Of a DNA stretch of 64,000 nt, positions 16,470 through 24,538 are shown piece after piece; within the stretch, counting starts at the first letter, position 1; every line of letters starts with the position of its first letter. The DNA is from Streptomyces sp. JJ36 (GTDB taxonomy: Bacteria; Actinomycetota; Actinomycetes; Streptomycetales; Streptomycetaceae): NCBI RefSeq assembly GCF_021696945.1, contig NZ_JACYHE010000023.1, positions 1 to 64,000 on the forward strand, given 5' to 3'. The translations under genes and the position numbers were made by a program. The notes below the pieces were generated by a model. The model was not told the DNA's origin. It saw nothing but the letters and a program-made list of their open reading frames with translations, and did no database searches.

Positions 16470-16981
16470 GCGGTGACGTGTTCGCCGAGCACCTGGTCGA
16501 GGGCATCCTGGAGGGCGAGGCGCAGCAGCTCGGGGTCGGTGAGGCAGTGATCCGCGCGGTAGGGGCGGGCCCAGTACACGCCGTCTCCGCGGAGACGGTC
16601 GCGGCCGGGAACCGCGACGTAGCCGGCGGTGCCGATGATGCGGACGTAGCTGGGGTCGGTGAGTGCGGAGGCCGGGTTGAGGACCCAGTCGTCTGCCGCG
16701 CGGCAGGGGACGAGCCAGTAGAGGTAGTGGCTCCAGTTGTCCCGGATCACCGCACCGTTGGCGTCACCGAGGGCGGCCAGGGCCCGGTCCCCGATGGAGG
16801 AGTTGGCTTTTACGGCGTCCCACCACTGGCCGCAGGATTGGGCCATGATTTCCGATCCTGCGGGCGGGGCCCACGCGGAAGACAGGGAGGGGACGGTGCT
16901 GCCGGACGGCATGTGCCCCGTCGCGATGTCGGAGAGGGAGCTGCGGCGGGCCGCCTGCCCGGGGATTCGGTTACTCGTCAT
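16466..16981 (-). CDS. Conserved hypothetical protein, 171 residues
   Basis: Starts MTSNRIPGQAARRSSL from an ATG with GGAG 6 nt upstream; an ATG 12 bp further upstream lacks this. The middle has GDRALAALGDANGAVIRDNW and YLYWLVPC, and the end is helical and Leu-rich. No transmembrane segment or known motif is evident. It is coupled to the 74-residue gene downstream. Confidence 0.6.
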   Translation of the reverse strand: MTSNRIPGQAARRSSLSDIATGHMPSGSTVPSLSSAWAPPAGSEIMAQSCGQWWDAVKANSSIGDRALAALGDANGAVIRDNWSHYLYWLVPCRAADDWVLNPASALTDPSYVRIIGTAGYVAVPGRDRLRGDGVYWARPYRADHCLTDPELLRLALQDALDQVLGEHVTA

Positions 16982-17095
16982 GGTCGGCTCCATGAACGGA
17001 TCGTGTGCTGACGGTCACAATCCTCCCGGGCAGAAAGGCCCCAACTATCAGAGGTGACTGATAGCCGGGGCCAGAGGTTTGACGTGCTGTGAGCG

Positions 17096-18280
17096 CTACA
17101 TGCCCAGCCACGAGCCATAGTTCGCGAACGTGCCCGGCATCCGCCGCTTCGCGGACTCCAGACCCGCGAAGGTCTCCCGCACCAGCGGGTGATACTTCGT
17201 CTGCTGCGGCGCCGTCCGCCGCGCCTCCTGAAGGCTGGCGAACGACCCGTCAGTGTCGCCCATCCAGAGCTGCGCCCGCGCGACCTCCGCCAGGTGATGA
17301 CTCGTCCTCGACTTCGGCCAGTCCCCCGGCACCGTCAGTCCCCTCGCCTCCTGCACGGCCTCCTCGTATCGGTCCTGCTCGGACAGGGTGGACACCTTGT
17401 GCACGCCCACGTTGGTCGGCCCGAACGCCAGCCAGTGCATCTTCACGGCCTCGCCGGTGCGCCCGGCGATCCGCTGGGCCTCAGCCAGGTGTCCGTCGGC
17501 GCTGTCACCGTCCTGGCTACGGGCGGTCAGCACCGCTGCGCCGAGGTGGAGCTGTCCGGTGACCACGTCGCGCTCCCGGCCCGGGACGGCCTGCTCCAGC
17601 GTGGAGAGGCCCAGACGCACCAGGCGCCGCCCGATGCCGTACTGGCTGGCCCGCAGGTGCACCAGCGACCGCATGTACTGGCGGATGGCCGAAGTCACCG
17701 GATCGCTGCCCCGGTGCGCTGCCCAGTCCATGCGGTCCAGCGCGACCGTGCACAGATCGACATACCCCAGCTTGGTCGTGACGTCGTACGCGGTGCGGTA
17801 GGTCGAGGCCAGGGCACGCCACGCCCGGTCCGAACCGTCGGTGTGCGCCAGCGTCGTCGCCTCGCAGATCAGCGACGGCAGCCCGCCGGCGGCCTTCTTC
17901 AAGTCTCCGGCCCGAACGGCCACGCACATCGCCTCCGCGTCCTGGCGGACCTCCTCCAGCGGGCGCGGCGTGACGTCCGGGTCCGGCCCGAGGTCGTAGA
18001 CGTCAAGCGCATCACGGATCGGCTGGATCAGTTTGTCCAGGTCATCGGCCTGGAGCTCCTCCACGTACGGCTGGCCAGTGAGGTCGGTGACCGGGATGGA
18101 CATGGCCCGGGCCAGCGCGCCGATGACGGACGGGCTGGCCGGCATCACGCCTTGCTCGACCTTCGTGACGGTGGAGTACGAGACATGCGACAGATCAGCG
18201 AGCTCACGCTGCGTCAACCGTCGGATCTTCCGCGCACGCTTGATCCGCGCACCCGCGTACTGTTCGGCAGTGCGGTGCAT
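17096..18280 (-). CDS. XRE-family regulator with a C-terminal TPR-like domain
   Basis: A 394-residue protein. Residues 8-70 form a helix-turn-helix of the XRE type (RRLTQRELADLSHVSYSTVT, then KVEQGVMPASPSV). The remaining 320 residues are a helical repeat region resembling the TPR-like domain of Streptomyces regulators of this size. It heads a run of minus-strand island genes and probably controls them or the island state; that role is inferred. The upstream 140 bp should hold its promoter and ends at the IS3 left end. Confidence 0.85.
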   Translation of the reverse strand: MHRTAEQYAGARIKRARKIRRLTQRELADLSHVSYSTVTKVEQGVMPASPSVIGALARAMSIPVTDLTGQPYVEELQADDLDKLIQPIRDALDVYDLGPDPDVTPRPLEEVRQDAEAMCVAVRAGDLKKAAGGLPSLICEATTLAHTDGSDRAWRALASTYRTAYDVTTKLGYVDLCTVALDRMDWAAHRGSDPVTSAIRQYMRSLVHLRASQYGIGRRLVRLGLSTLEQAVPGRERDVVTGQLHLGAAVLTARSQDGDSADGHLAEAQRIAGRTGEAVKMHWLAFGPTNVGVHKVSTLSEQDRYEEAVQEARGLTVPGDWPKSRTSHHLAEVARAQLWMGDTDGSFASLQEARRTAPQQTKYHPLVRETFAGLESAKRRMPGTFANYGSWLGM

Positions 18281-18491
18281 ACTGGTCTCCGTTCTGTGCT
18301 GACACCCAGAACGGTACCCGCGGTCGGCTCCGCTGGTACGGCAACGGCCCCCAGCCCCTTGCGGGGTGGGGACCGTCGTGTGCCCGGAGGGCGCGGTGCA
18401 TCGACTGGGTAATAATCACCTCAGGGACTGCTGCATGATCGGGTGACATCTGATCTGGCTTGCCCGTAGGGCGGCCTGGAAGGATGTAGTC

Positions 18492-18800
18492 GTGCCAGTT
18501 CCCTATCCCCAAGACTTCCGTGACGACGTGGTCCGCGTCGCGCTCAACCGCGAGAAGGGCGTCACCCTCGCGCAGATCGCGAAGGACTTCGGCGTCCATG
18601 AGATGACGCTGTCGAAGTGGATCCGCCAGGCCGCGATCGAGGACGGCGAGAAGCCCGGCGTCACCAGGTCTGAGTCGGCGGAGAACAGTGAGCTGAAGAA
18701 GCGGGTCCGGCTGCTGGAGCAGGAGAACGAGGTCCTGCGCCGCGCGGCGGCCTACCTGTCGCAGGCGAACCTGCCGGGAAAAGGCTCTACCCGCTCGTGA
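18492..18800 (+). CDS. IS3-family transposase OrfA (helix-turn-helix subunit)
   Basis: A 102-residue protein beginning MPVPYPQDFRDDVVRVALN. It has the HTH segment TLAQIAKDFGVHEMTLSKWI and a C-terminal leucine zipper-like coiled coil (KKRVRLLEQENEVLRRAAAYL). It overlaps orfB by 4 bp, the IS3 layout in which OrfAB is normally made by frameshifting. Confidence 0.92.
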   Translation: MPVPYPQDFRDDVVRVALNREKGVTLAQIAKDFGVHEMTLSKWIRQAAIEDGEKPGVTRSESAENSELKKRVRLLEQENEVLRRAAAYLSQANLPGKGSTRS

Positions 18801-19655
18801 GAGAGCTCGCCGCCGACTCAGTCCCCGTTGCGGTCGCGTGCCGAGTACTCAAGCTCTCTCGCCAGCACTACTACCGCTGGCTGCGTCAGCCCGTGACCGG
18901 CTCAGAGGTCACCGCGGCCTACAGCGCGAACGCGCTGTTCGACGCCCACCGCGACGATCCCGAGTTCGGCTACCGCTTCCTCGCCGGCGAAGCCGAGACG
19001 GCCGGGGAGCGCATGAGTGAGCGGACCGCTTGGCGGATCTGCCGGGACAACTCCTGGTGGTCGGCGTTCGGCAAGAAGCGATCGAAGAACGGCAAGAGAC
19101 CCGGGCCGCCCGTCCACGAACGATCTCGTCCAGCGCGACTTCACCGCGACCGGCCCGAACCAGCTGTGGCTGACCGACACCACCGAACACCCCACCGGCC
19201 AGGGCAAGCTGTACCTGTGCGCGGTCAAGGACGCCTTCTCCGGCCCGATCGTCGGCTACTCCATCGACACCCGGATGAAGGCCCGCCTCGCGGTGAACGC
19301 GCTGGATAACGCGGTCACCAGGAGAGGGAACGTGGCCGGCTGCGTCGTCCATTCGGACCGCGGGTCCCAATTTCGATCAAGGAAGTTCGTCCACGCTCTG
19401 CACCGCCACGGCCTGACCGGGTCCATGGGAAGAGTCGGCGCCGCCGGCGACAACGCCGCGATGGAGTCCTTCTTCGCTCTGCTGCAGAAGAACGTCCTCG
19501 ACCGCCGCACGTGGACCACCCGGCAGGACCTCCGCACCGCGATCGTCACGTGGATCGAGCGGACCTACCACCGGCGCCGCCGACAGCTACGGCTGGGCCG
19601 TTTGACGCCCATCGAGTACGAGACGACCATGAGGCCCGCCGCTCTCGCGGCATGA
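18797..19655 (+). pseudogene. IS3-family transposase OrfB, frameshifted
   Basis: The first part runs MRELAADSVPVAVACRVLKL to about 19120. The frame then shifts by one base in GTCCACGAACGAT and continues [17 protein letters not shown]. The rve integrase core follows with all catalytic residues in place: D in LTDTTEH, D in VHSDRGSQF and E in NAAMESFF. One inserted base near 19119-19123 explains the break. Confidence 0.9.
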
Positions 19656-19689
19656 AACCCGACTGTCACCTATACGTGCAGCAGTCCCT

Positions 19690-19934
19690 TTGCCGTGCGC
19701 ATCCGGCAGGCAGGCGTGCGGCAGATCCCGCTCCGGAACACCCGCCACACCACCGGCTCACTCCTGGTGGCGCTGAAGGTGCACCCCAAGGTGGCGCAGC
19801 GCATCCTGCGGCAGTCACAGCTCACGATCACCTTCGACGTCTACGCGGAGGCGAGTGACGAGGAAATCCGGGAGGCACTGCAACGGCTGACGCTGGGCTT
19901 CGGCCAGAGCCGGGAGGTCCCGCCCGGTCCGTAG
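19690..19934 (+). pseudogene. Tyrosine recombinase C-terminal fragment, cut by the IS3 element
   Basis: Directly after the IS3 right end the frame reads GVRQIPLRNTRHTTGSLL and then VHPKVAQRILRQSQLTITFD followed by VYAEASDE. This is the end of a phage/ICE-type integrase: Arg of box II (RHTTGSLL) and the nucleophile Tyr in FDVYAEAS. The usual LRHSQ is LRQSQ here. No N-terminal half is found on the other side of the IS, so most of the gene has been lost. It ends 80 bp before the partial tRNA copy, the normal place for an integrase next to its attachment site. Confidence 0.8.
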
Positions 19935-19979
19935 CGATCACGGCGGTTGCTGTACTTCGCTGCTGTACTCACGCGAGAA

Positions 19980-20007
19980 GGCCCCGTTCCGATCATGGGA
20001 CGGGGCC
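19980..20007. terminator. Terminator hairpin beside the middle attachment site
   Basis: GGCCCCGTTCC pairs with GGGACGGGGCC (one G-T pair) around a 6-nt loop. It occupies the same place relative to the tRNA fragment as the terminator at the intact tRNA gene. Confidence 0.6.
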
Positions 20008-20016
20008 CTCTGAGCC

Positions 20017-20060
20017 GGAGCCGCCTGTCGGATTCGAACCGACGACCTTCTGTTTACAAG
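20017..20060 (-). other. Partial tRNA-Thr copy (middle attachment-site remnant)
   Basis: These 44 bp are identical to the 3' half of the tRNA-Thr gene at 24253-24329 up to the anticodon loop (TTTACAAG), after which similarity stops. Similarity also extends outward through CCCTCTGAGC. With the copies at 11811 and 24253 this divides the region into two tandem islands. Confidence 0.75.
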
Positions 20061-20258
20061 GCGTGGGCACCGCCACTCGGCGTCTCGGCCAGTGGGAGCC
20101 CCGGCGGGGACGTCCCCACTTGGCTCTGTCGGCCCTACCTGGAGGACCGCCTGCGTACGTTCTTGTTGATGTCAGGCGCTGATGTCACAGGGAGGCATAA
20201 CCAGGCGACACAGGGCCACTAGGGCGGGCACCATTGTGGGGGCATCACAGGGGGCCAC

Positions 20259-22139
20259 ATGGGGAGAGCAAGCAGGAGACGGTCAGAGCTTCGGAAGTCG
20301 CCTACGACGGAGCAGGAGCGGCAGCGCCGCCAAGCGCGCTACGCCCACAGAGCACAGAGACGTGCCGCAAAGCACGGTTCCACTGTTCAGGAGTATGAGG
20401 AGATAGCGCGTCGACATCACAAATACATCGGGGAGGCACTGCTAGCCAGACACAATCGACGCATGGCGAACATGTCCTCGGCTGCGTCTAACTTGGCAAC
20501 GGAAGCTGTCCTGGAAGTGCTCGCTTCAGCTTCAACGATGGACTTTGCCTTGCACAAGCTGGGTGCCACAAGAAATAGATTCCCCATGCACACAGGCGAA
20601 AGATGGATTGACCAGATCGCTTGGGGCATAGATAGCGCGTATCAGATTGCGCGATTCATTTTCAGCGGCCAGTTCGTCGGAGCTGCGGTAGTACTGCGGA
20701 CTCAATTCGAACGATGGACGGAAAACGCTGCCTACAACTGCGGCGTGCGCCATCGTGCGGGCGAGTCCTCTGGAAGTTTCGCGGCACGCGCTTGGTCGCA
20801 CTGCCATTCAAGTTACCCCCTATCGCCGGTCACATTGTACGAACACGTCAGAAAATACGGATTCGAACTAGAAGAGGCTATCTTCCCCTGGGAAAACGAG
20901 TCACATGCAAACGAAGGGAGGGGACTCGGAGTACACCTCGGCGACGATAAAACGGTATACCCAGAACAAATGATGGGTGAGCTGTCTGAATTTTTGCACG
21001 GACGCGGCCCTTGGCTCCCAATAGTGCATTGGGAAGCGGCCGATCTACTGGGTTCCAACCCGCCCTCCTTCAGCGACGCATCCTCCTGCCTCATCGACGT
21101 TATGCGACTGAATCTTCGACAGCTTCGCCTCTGTTTAGCGACTCTAGCGCAAGAAGAGCAAATACCTGAACTGCCTAGCAGGTACCTATTTGCGCTTCCA
21201 GACACCTTGCCAGCTGGCGACACGCCCCCTCCTTTGATGCTGCTAGAGCCCTTGTTGCCCCGCACAGGTTTGCAGTCGGACGTCCTGGAGTACTACGCGC
21301 AGATCCGTAGTGCCCACACTGAAGTCTTGCACCGCAGAAGGCCGGCAGGCCGCCTATACCGCGATGACGAGATGGCGCACCTCGCCTTTGCCGAGCGGCG
21401 ATCCCGTGCAGCTCACCACGCCCTGAAAGCGCTCGCAAGCGAGAAGCGCGAACTAGGAGCCGATTTCAATCTGGATGGCCTGGAATTTCGAGCAACGAAG
21501 TATGTTTTTGCAGCCGAGATGGCTGGACTACTCGCGGTCTGGAAGCACGGAGAACCACAGGCAGACGCGGCTGCCACGTGCTCTTCGGTGCTGCGCACTG
21601 CCTCTTGGCTGTGGCTTGAGGATGACGATCGTGCACTAGCACAGATGCGAATCTTGCTTGAGCAGTGCGCGAGAATGCGGGTATGGAGCCTAAAGCCCGA
21701 AAAGGCGAGGCGGCTTGAGGATTCTCGACAAACGACACCGAAGGATTGGATAATCGCCGCAGGGTGGAAGCGCCTCAACGCATTGAACCGAGCGCTAGGG
21801 GAGTTCGCTCACGCCCATGCTCGCGTGAGACAAGACGGGGCTCGGGAAATCCTTTGGAAAATTCAGCTCGACGGGGCGGAGTCTTCCATCCGCACAGCTC
21901 GGGGCCACACAATGGATGCACTGACTGCTGTCACAATGTTGGAGGCAGCAAGAGCCGTGAAACACGTCTCCCCTGCGATACACGAGGCTTTCATTGCTCT
22001 ATCAGAGGACATGGAAGTATGTGATGAGCGCGTTAATGAACTGCTCGATAGAGTAATGAGACTAAGAGACGCTTCGCTTGGAAGCTACTCCTTCGTCGGG
22101 CCCGCAGCCGAGTGGCGGGATCAGAATTCGAAGCAATAG
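20259..22139 (+). CDS. Unknown island protein, 626 residues, lower GC
   Basis: Starts MGRASRRRSELRKSPTTEQE with GGGGG 5 nt before the ATG. The N-terminal 60 residues are very basic. The rest is largely helical, with no motif I can assign: no nuclease signature, no NTP-binding loop and no membrane segments. Base composition is visibly less GC-rich than the core genes, with many A/T third positions, indicating recent transfer. It is the main cargo of the second island. Its size, isolation and position next to a DUF4238 gene at a tRNA hotspot make an accessory or anti-phage role possible, but this is only inference. Confidence 0.75.
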   Translation: MGRASRRRSELRKSPTTEQERQRRQARYAHRAQRRAAKHGSTVQEYEEIARRHHKYIGEALLARHNRRMANMSSAASNLATEAVLEVLASASTMDFALHKLGATRNRFPMHTGERWIDQIAWGIDSAYQIARFIFSGQFVGAAVVLRTQFERWTENAAYNCGVRHRAGESSGSFAARAWSHCHSSYPLSPVTLYEHVRKYGFELEEAIFPWENESHANEGRGLGVHLGDDKTVYPEQMMGELSEFLHGRGPWLPIVHWEAADLLGSNPPSFSDASSCLIDVMRLNLRQLRLCLATLAQEEQIPELPSRYLFALPDTLPAGDTPPPLMLLEPLLPRTGLQSDVLEYYAQIRSAHTEVLHRRRPAGRLYRDDEMAHLAFAERRSRAAHHALKALASEKRELGADFNLDGLEFRATKYVFAAEMAGLLAVWKHGEPQADAAATCSSVLRTASWLWLEDDDRALAQMRILLEQCARMRVWSLKPEKARRLEDSRQTTPKDWIIAAGWKRLNALNRALGEFAHAHARVRQDGAREILWKIQLDGAESSIRTARGHTMDALTAVTMLEAARAVKHVSPAIHEAFIALSEDMEVCDERVNELLDRVMRLRDASLGSYSFVGPAAEWRDQNSKQ

Positions 22140-22205
22140 CAGCTGGCAAAAGCATGCACTAGCCGCTTGCACGCACCGCCAATGCCCCGTAGGCAATCCG
22201 CTTGG

Positions 22206-23318
22206 TCAAGGTCCGCCCTCGTACCGTGCGCGACGGCCGGGTATCGGCCACGGGAGATCGTCGATGCTCATACTCCGCTCTTTCTGCCCCGAGGGACGCG
22301 CCTCTCTCAGCGCGTGGAGCTGTTGCTCCGTCATGCCACTGAACAGCCCCTCCTCGCGAATCAGTCCGGTTGCGTTACTCATCCAAGGTCTGCCGCGAGT
22401 GTCCGGCTGAGGCAGGTATAGCCCCCCGAGCGGCGACTCGTCGGGATGGTGGTAGACGTACCTTCTTGCCCTCACCGCCGTCTCTTGATTGATAGTTCTG
22501 GCGATGCTTGTTGTGCCTTGTTGAATGAAATCCGGAACCTTCGCCTCTTCTGCCAGGAACTTGGAGAGTCTTCGCCGAGGCTGAATCGTCATGGCCACTC
22601 GGCGACTGAGTGGTATCAGGAATATCTCGGCTGTCGCAATGCCGACTCCTTGCCACTCTGGGTGGTCCAAGGATTCAATAAGAGAGACAGGGTGGTCAGA
22701 AGTGATGATGGATCGTCTCTTGAACTGAAAAAGGGTCCAGTGGCAGTCGTGTAGGTATGCCGTGGTCCCGGGAAGCAGGTCTACTAGAAGACGCAGGTGC
22801 TGATTTATGTCTGCAACAAGGTCAGGACCTCCAGGTTTGGTGATGTCTCGCCACTCCCAGTCCAGCTCTTCGTCAGAAACTACCCTAGACTCGGCTTTCT
22901 GGATCAGTACACGCAGAGCTTCCTTACCAGAGACTCCGACAAGTAGTCGGATCACTTCGGCGTTGAAGTGCCCCTGGCCAGACCTAACGTCCTCCGACCG
23001 CAGGTGCTGAAGAGCGATCCATTCAGCAAGCGCTTCTCTGTGTTCACCGCCAATCGGCCAAATGCCCGAGAGGATGCGTCGCAGCGCCTCTGCGGCAGCA
23101 CCTTCCACGTCGCCAAATAATTTCTCAAAAAAGTCCGACTTGGAACCGTCGGGCAATGTGATCGTGTAAAAATCCTTGATCACGCTCGCGTCGCCGGTGG
23201 ATAGCACTACCGCAGGCTCCCCCGGCAGGGCTAGGCGACGGATTCGGCCTGCTGCGTCAGCGAACCCTTTCAGGTAAAATCTAGATACAGTGTGTTGCCG
23301 CCGCACGCGCTGAGCCAC
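22206..23318 (-). CDS. DUF4238 domain protein
   Basis: A 370-residue protein. RRQHTVSRFYLKGFAD at the N-terminus and the later TLFQFKRRSIITSDHPVSL segment match the DUF4238 pattern (RQH-hydrophobic-FYL-FA and W/F-x-TSDxPV). The start is set by a strong GGAGG 4 nt before the GTG at 23318; an ATG at 23357 lacks this. GC content is below that of core genes. It is convergent with the 626-residue gene, with a 66-bp gap. The biochemical function of the family is not known to me. Confidence 0.8.
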   Translation of the reverse strand: MAQRVRRQHTVSRFYLKGFADAAGRIRRLALPGEPAVVLSTGDASVIKDFYTITLPDGSKSDFFEKLFGDVEGAAAEALRRILSGIWPIGGEHREALAEWIALQHLRSEDVRSGQGHFNAEVIRLLVGVSGKEALRVLIQKAESRVVSDEELDWEWRDITKPGGPDLVADINQHLRLLVDLLPGTTAYLHDCHWTLFQFKRRSIITSDHPVSLIESLDHPEWQGVGIATAEIFLIPLSRRVAMTIQPRRRLSKFLAEEAKVPDFIQQGTTSIARTINQETAVRARRYVYHHPDESPLGGLYLPQPDTRGRPWMSNATGLIREEGLFSGMTEQQLHALREARPSGQKERSMSIDDLPWPIPGRRARYEGGP

Positions 23319-23442
23319 TTTTCCTCCGTACATATCGAGTAGGCGGCAGTACCTCATCCGAGCCTTTCGAGCCCGCCACAGCGGTTCCGTCAGCCGCGCA
23401 CCAGATCGGTCGCCTGCACCGGAGCTGGTCGCATCCGGCTGT

Positions 23443-24000
23443 TCATACCTGACTAGACCTGCGAGTGGGTGGGGAGGTTGTGTCCTGGAACCCGTGCTTT
23501 GCAGGCCATGTGCGTCGCTGTGCTAGCCACCCAGACACCCGCGGGCCGCCGTTCACAGCGACGCCGCCCCGTACCGTTCGCACGTGTTCGAGCCCTTGCC
23601 GAAGGTAGTAGCGCTGGAGGCCCTCGTTCGTCGTCCATGCATCGAGTCGCAGCCACTTCGCGCCGGCACGGTAAGCACGATCACTTGCCCAGTCGAGCAG
23701 CCGCCCGCCGAGGTTGCGGCCGGCATGGCTGCGCGCGACCGTGAGCTTGGTGATGAACAGGGACGGCTCTCCCAGTTCCTGATCGGTCCAGAGCCCCTCC
23801 TCCGCTTGCGCGTCGAGGGTGATCGTCGCCGCTGTGACATCCCCATCGGTGACCATGAATACCGACCCTGCCTCGATCGCCGCAAGGAGGCGGTCCGCCG
23901 GATACGGGCGCTGCCACTGGTCGCTGCCGAGGCGGTGCAGCCAAGCTGCGGCCTCCTCACGGAATCCGCCGAGTACGGGTTCACGACCTGCGGCACACAT
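23443..24000 (-). CDS. GNAT family acetyltransferase with a rearranged N-terminus
   Basis: The body is a normal GNAT enzyme: FREEAAAWLHRLGSDQWQRP, then FITKLTVARSHAGRNLGGRL (acetyl-CoA loop) and YYLRQGLEHVRTV. The first dozen residues (MCAAGREPVLGG) are antisense to the integrase fragment at 23970-24200, so the original N-terminus was probably cut off by a recombination junction near 23965. The protein may be made from the new ATG at 24000, or be non-functional. Confidence 0.65.
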   Translation of the reverse strand: MCAAGREPVLGGFREEAAAWLHRLGSDQWQRPYPADRLLAAIEAGSVFMVTDGDVTAATITLDAQAEEGLWTDQELGEPSLFITKLTVARSHAGRNLGGRLLDWASDRAYRAGAKWLRLDAWTTNEGLQRYYLRQGLEHVRTVRGGVAVNGGPRVSGWLAQRRTWPAKHGFQDTTSPPTRRSSQV

Positions 24001-24200
24001 GCGCCTCGCTGCTGCTCCTCCAGGGCGTGGATGCCCGGACCATCATGGAGACGCTCGGGCACAGCACCATCACGCTGACGCTGAACACCTACGCCCACGT
24101 GATGGACACGACACTCAAGGCTGCCGCCAATCGCCTGGACGACGCGCTCGGCTCAGGTGACGAGGAAGGGGGCGCGATCGGCGACGGAAATGCCGACTGA
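23970..24200 (+). pseudogene. Tyrosine recombinase C-terminal fragment
   Basis: The frame reads VRVHDLRHTCASLLLLQGVD, then ARTIMETLGHSTITLTLNTY and AHVMDTTLKAAANRLDDAL to a stop at 24200. This contains integrase box II residues R-H (LRHTCAS), the H in LGHSTI and the Tyr nucleophile in NTYAHV. Everything upstream of VRVHDL is missing. It ends just before the tRNA terminator, as expected for an integrase beside its att site, and represents a second, different integrase from that at 19690. Confidence 0.85.
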
Positions 24201-24215
24201 GCCCCCTACTGATGT

Positions 24216-24249
24216 CAGAGGGCCCCTGCGCTTCCGCAGGGGCCCTCTG
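24216..24249. terminator. Terminator of tRNA-Thr, bidirectional
   Basis: A perfect 15-bp stem, CAGAGGGCCCCTGCG with its complement, around the 4-nt loop CTTC. It lies 3 bp from the tRNA 3' end and just after the integrase fragment stop. Confidence 0.8.
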
Positions 24250-24252
24250 AGC

Positions 24253-24329
24253 TGGAGCCGCCTGTCGGATTCGAACCGACGACCTTCTGTTTACAAGACA
24301 GATGCTCTAACCAGCTGAGCTAAGGCGGC
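24253..24329 (-). tRNA. tRNA-Thr (anticodon UGU)
   Basis: A complete 77-nt cloverleaf on the minus strand. The acceptor GCCGCCT pairs with AGGCGGC, followed by U and an encoded CCA. The D arm contains AGCTCAGCTGG, the anticodon loop is CTTGTAA (anticodon TGT), and the T loop contains GGTTCGAATCC. It is the intact copy of the attachment target duplicated at 11811 and 20017. Confidence 0.95.
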
Positions 24330-24538
24330 CTGCCGCCCGTGCAGTGTACCGGTCCGCGACGGGGTGGTGACGGGGTGGCGACGGGTGGTTTCCCTGCGGC
24401 ACACCTGCTGACAAGGGTGGCCACGCCGGGTTAACGTCACCGCAACGTCCTCCCGGTGGGAAGCGTCCTGCCGGAGGACAGACCCCCTTTACTACGGATC
24501 GTCCGGCACGTACCTGCCGGTGAAGGAGACACAGGACC

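Larger units (their letters stand above)
18423..19689 (+). mobile_element. IS3-family insertion sequence, about 1.27 kb, inactivated
   Basis: Terminal inverted repeats are visible: AGGGACTGCTGCA at 18423 and its complement ending at 19689, with matches continuing to GGTGAC further in. Between them lie overlapping orfA and orfB. orfB has a frameshift, so transposition is unlikely without complementation. I see no clear target duplication, and the right flank enters directly into an integrase fragment, suggesting deletion next to the insertion. Confidence 0.88.
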
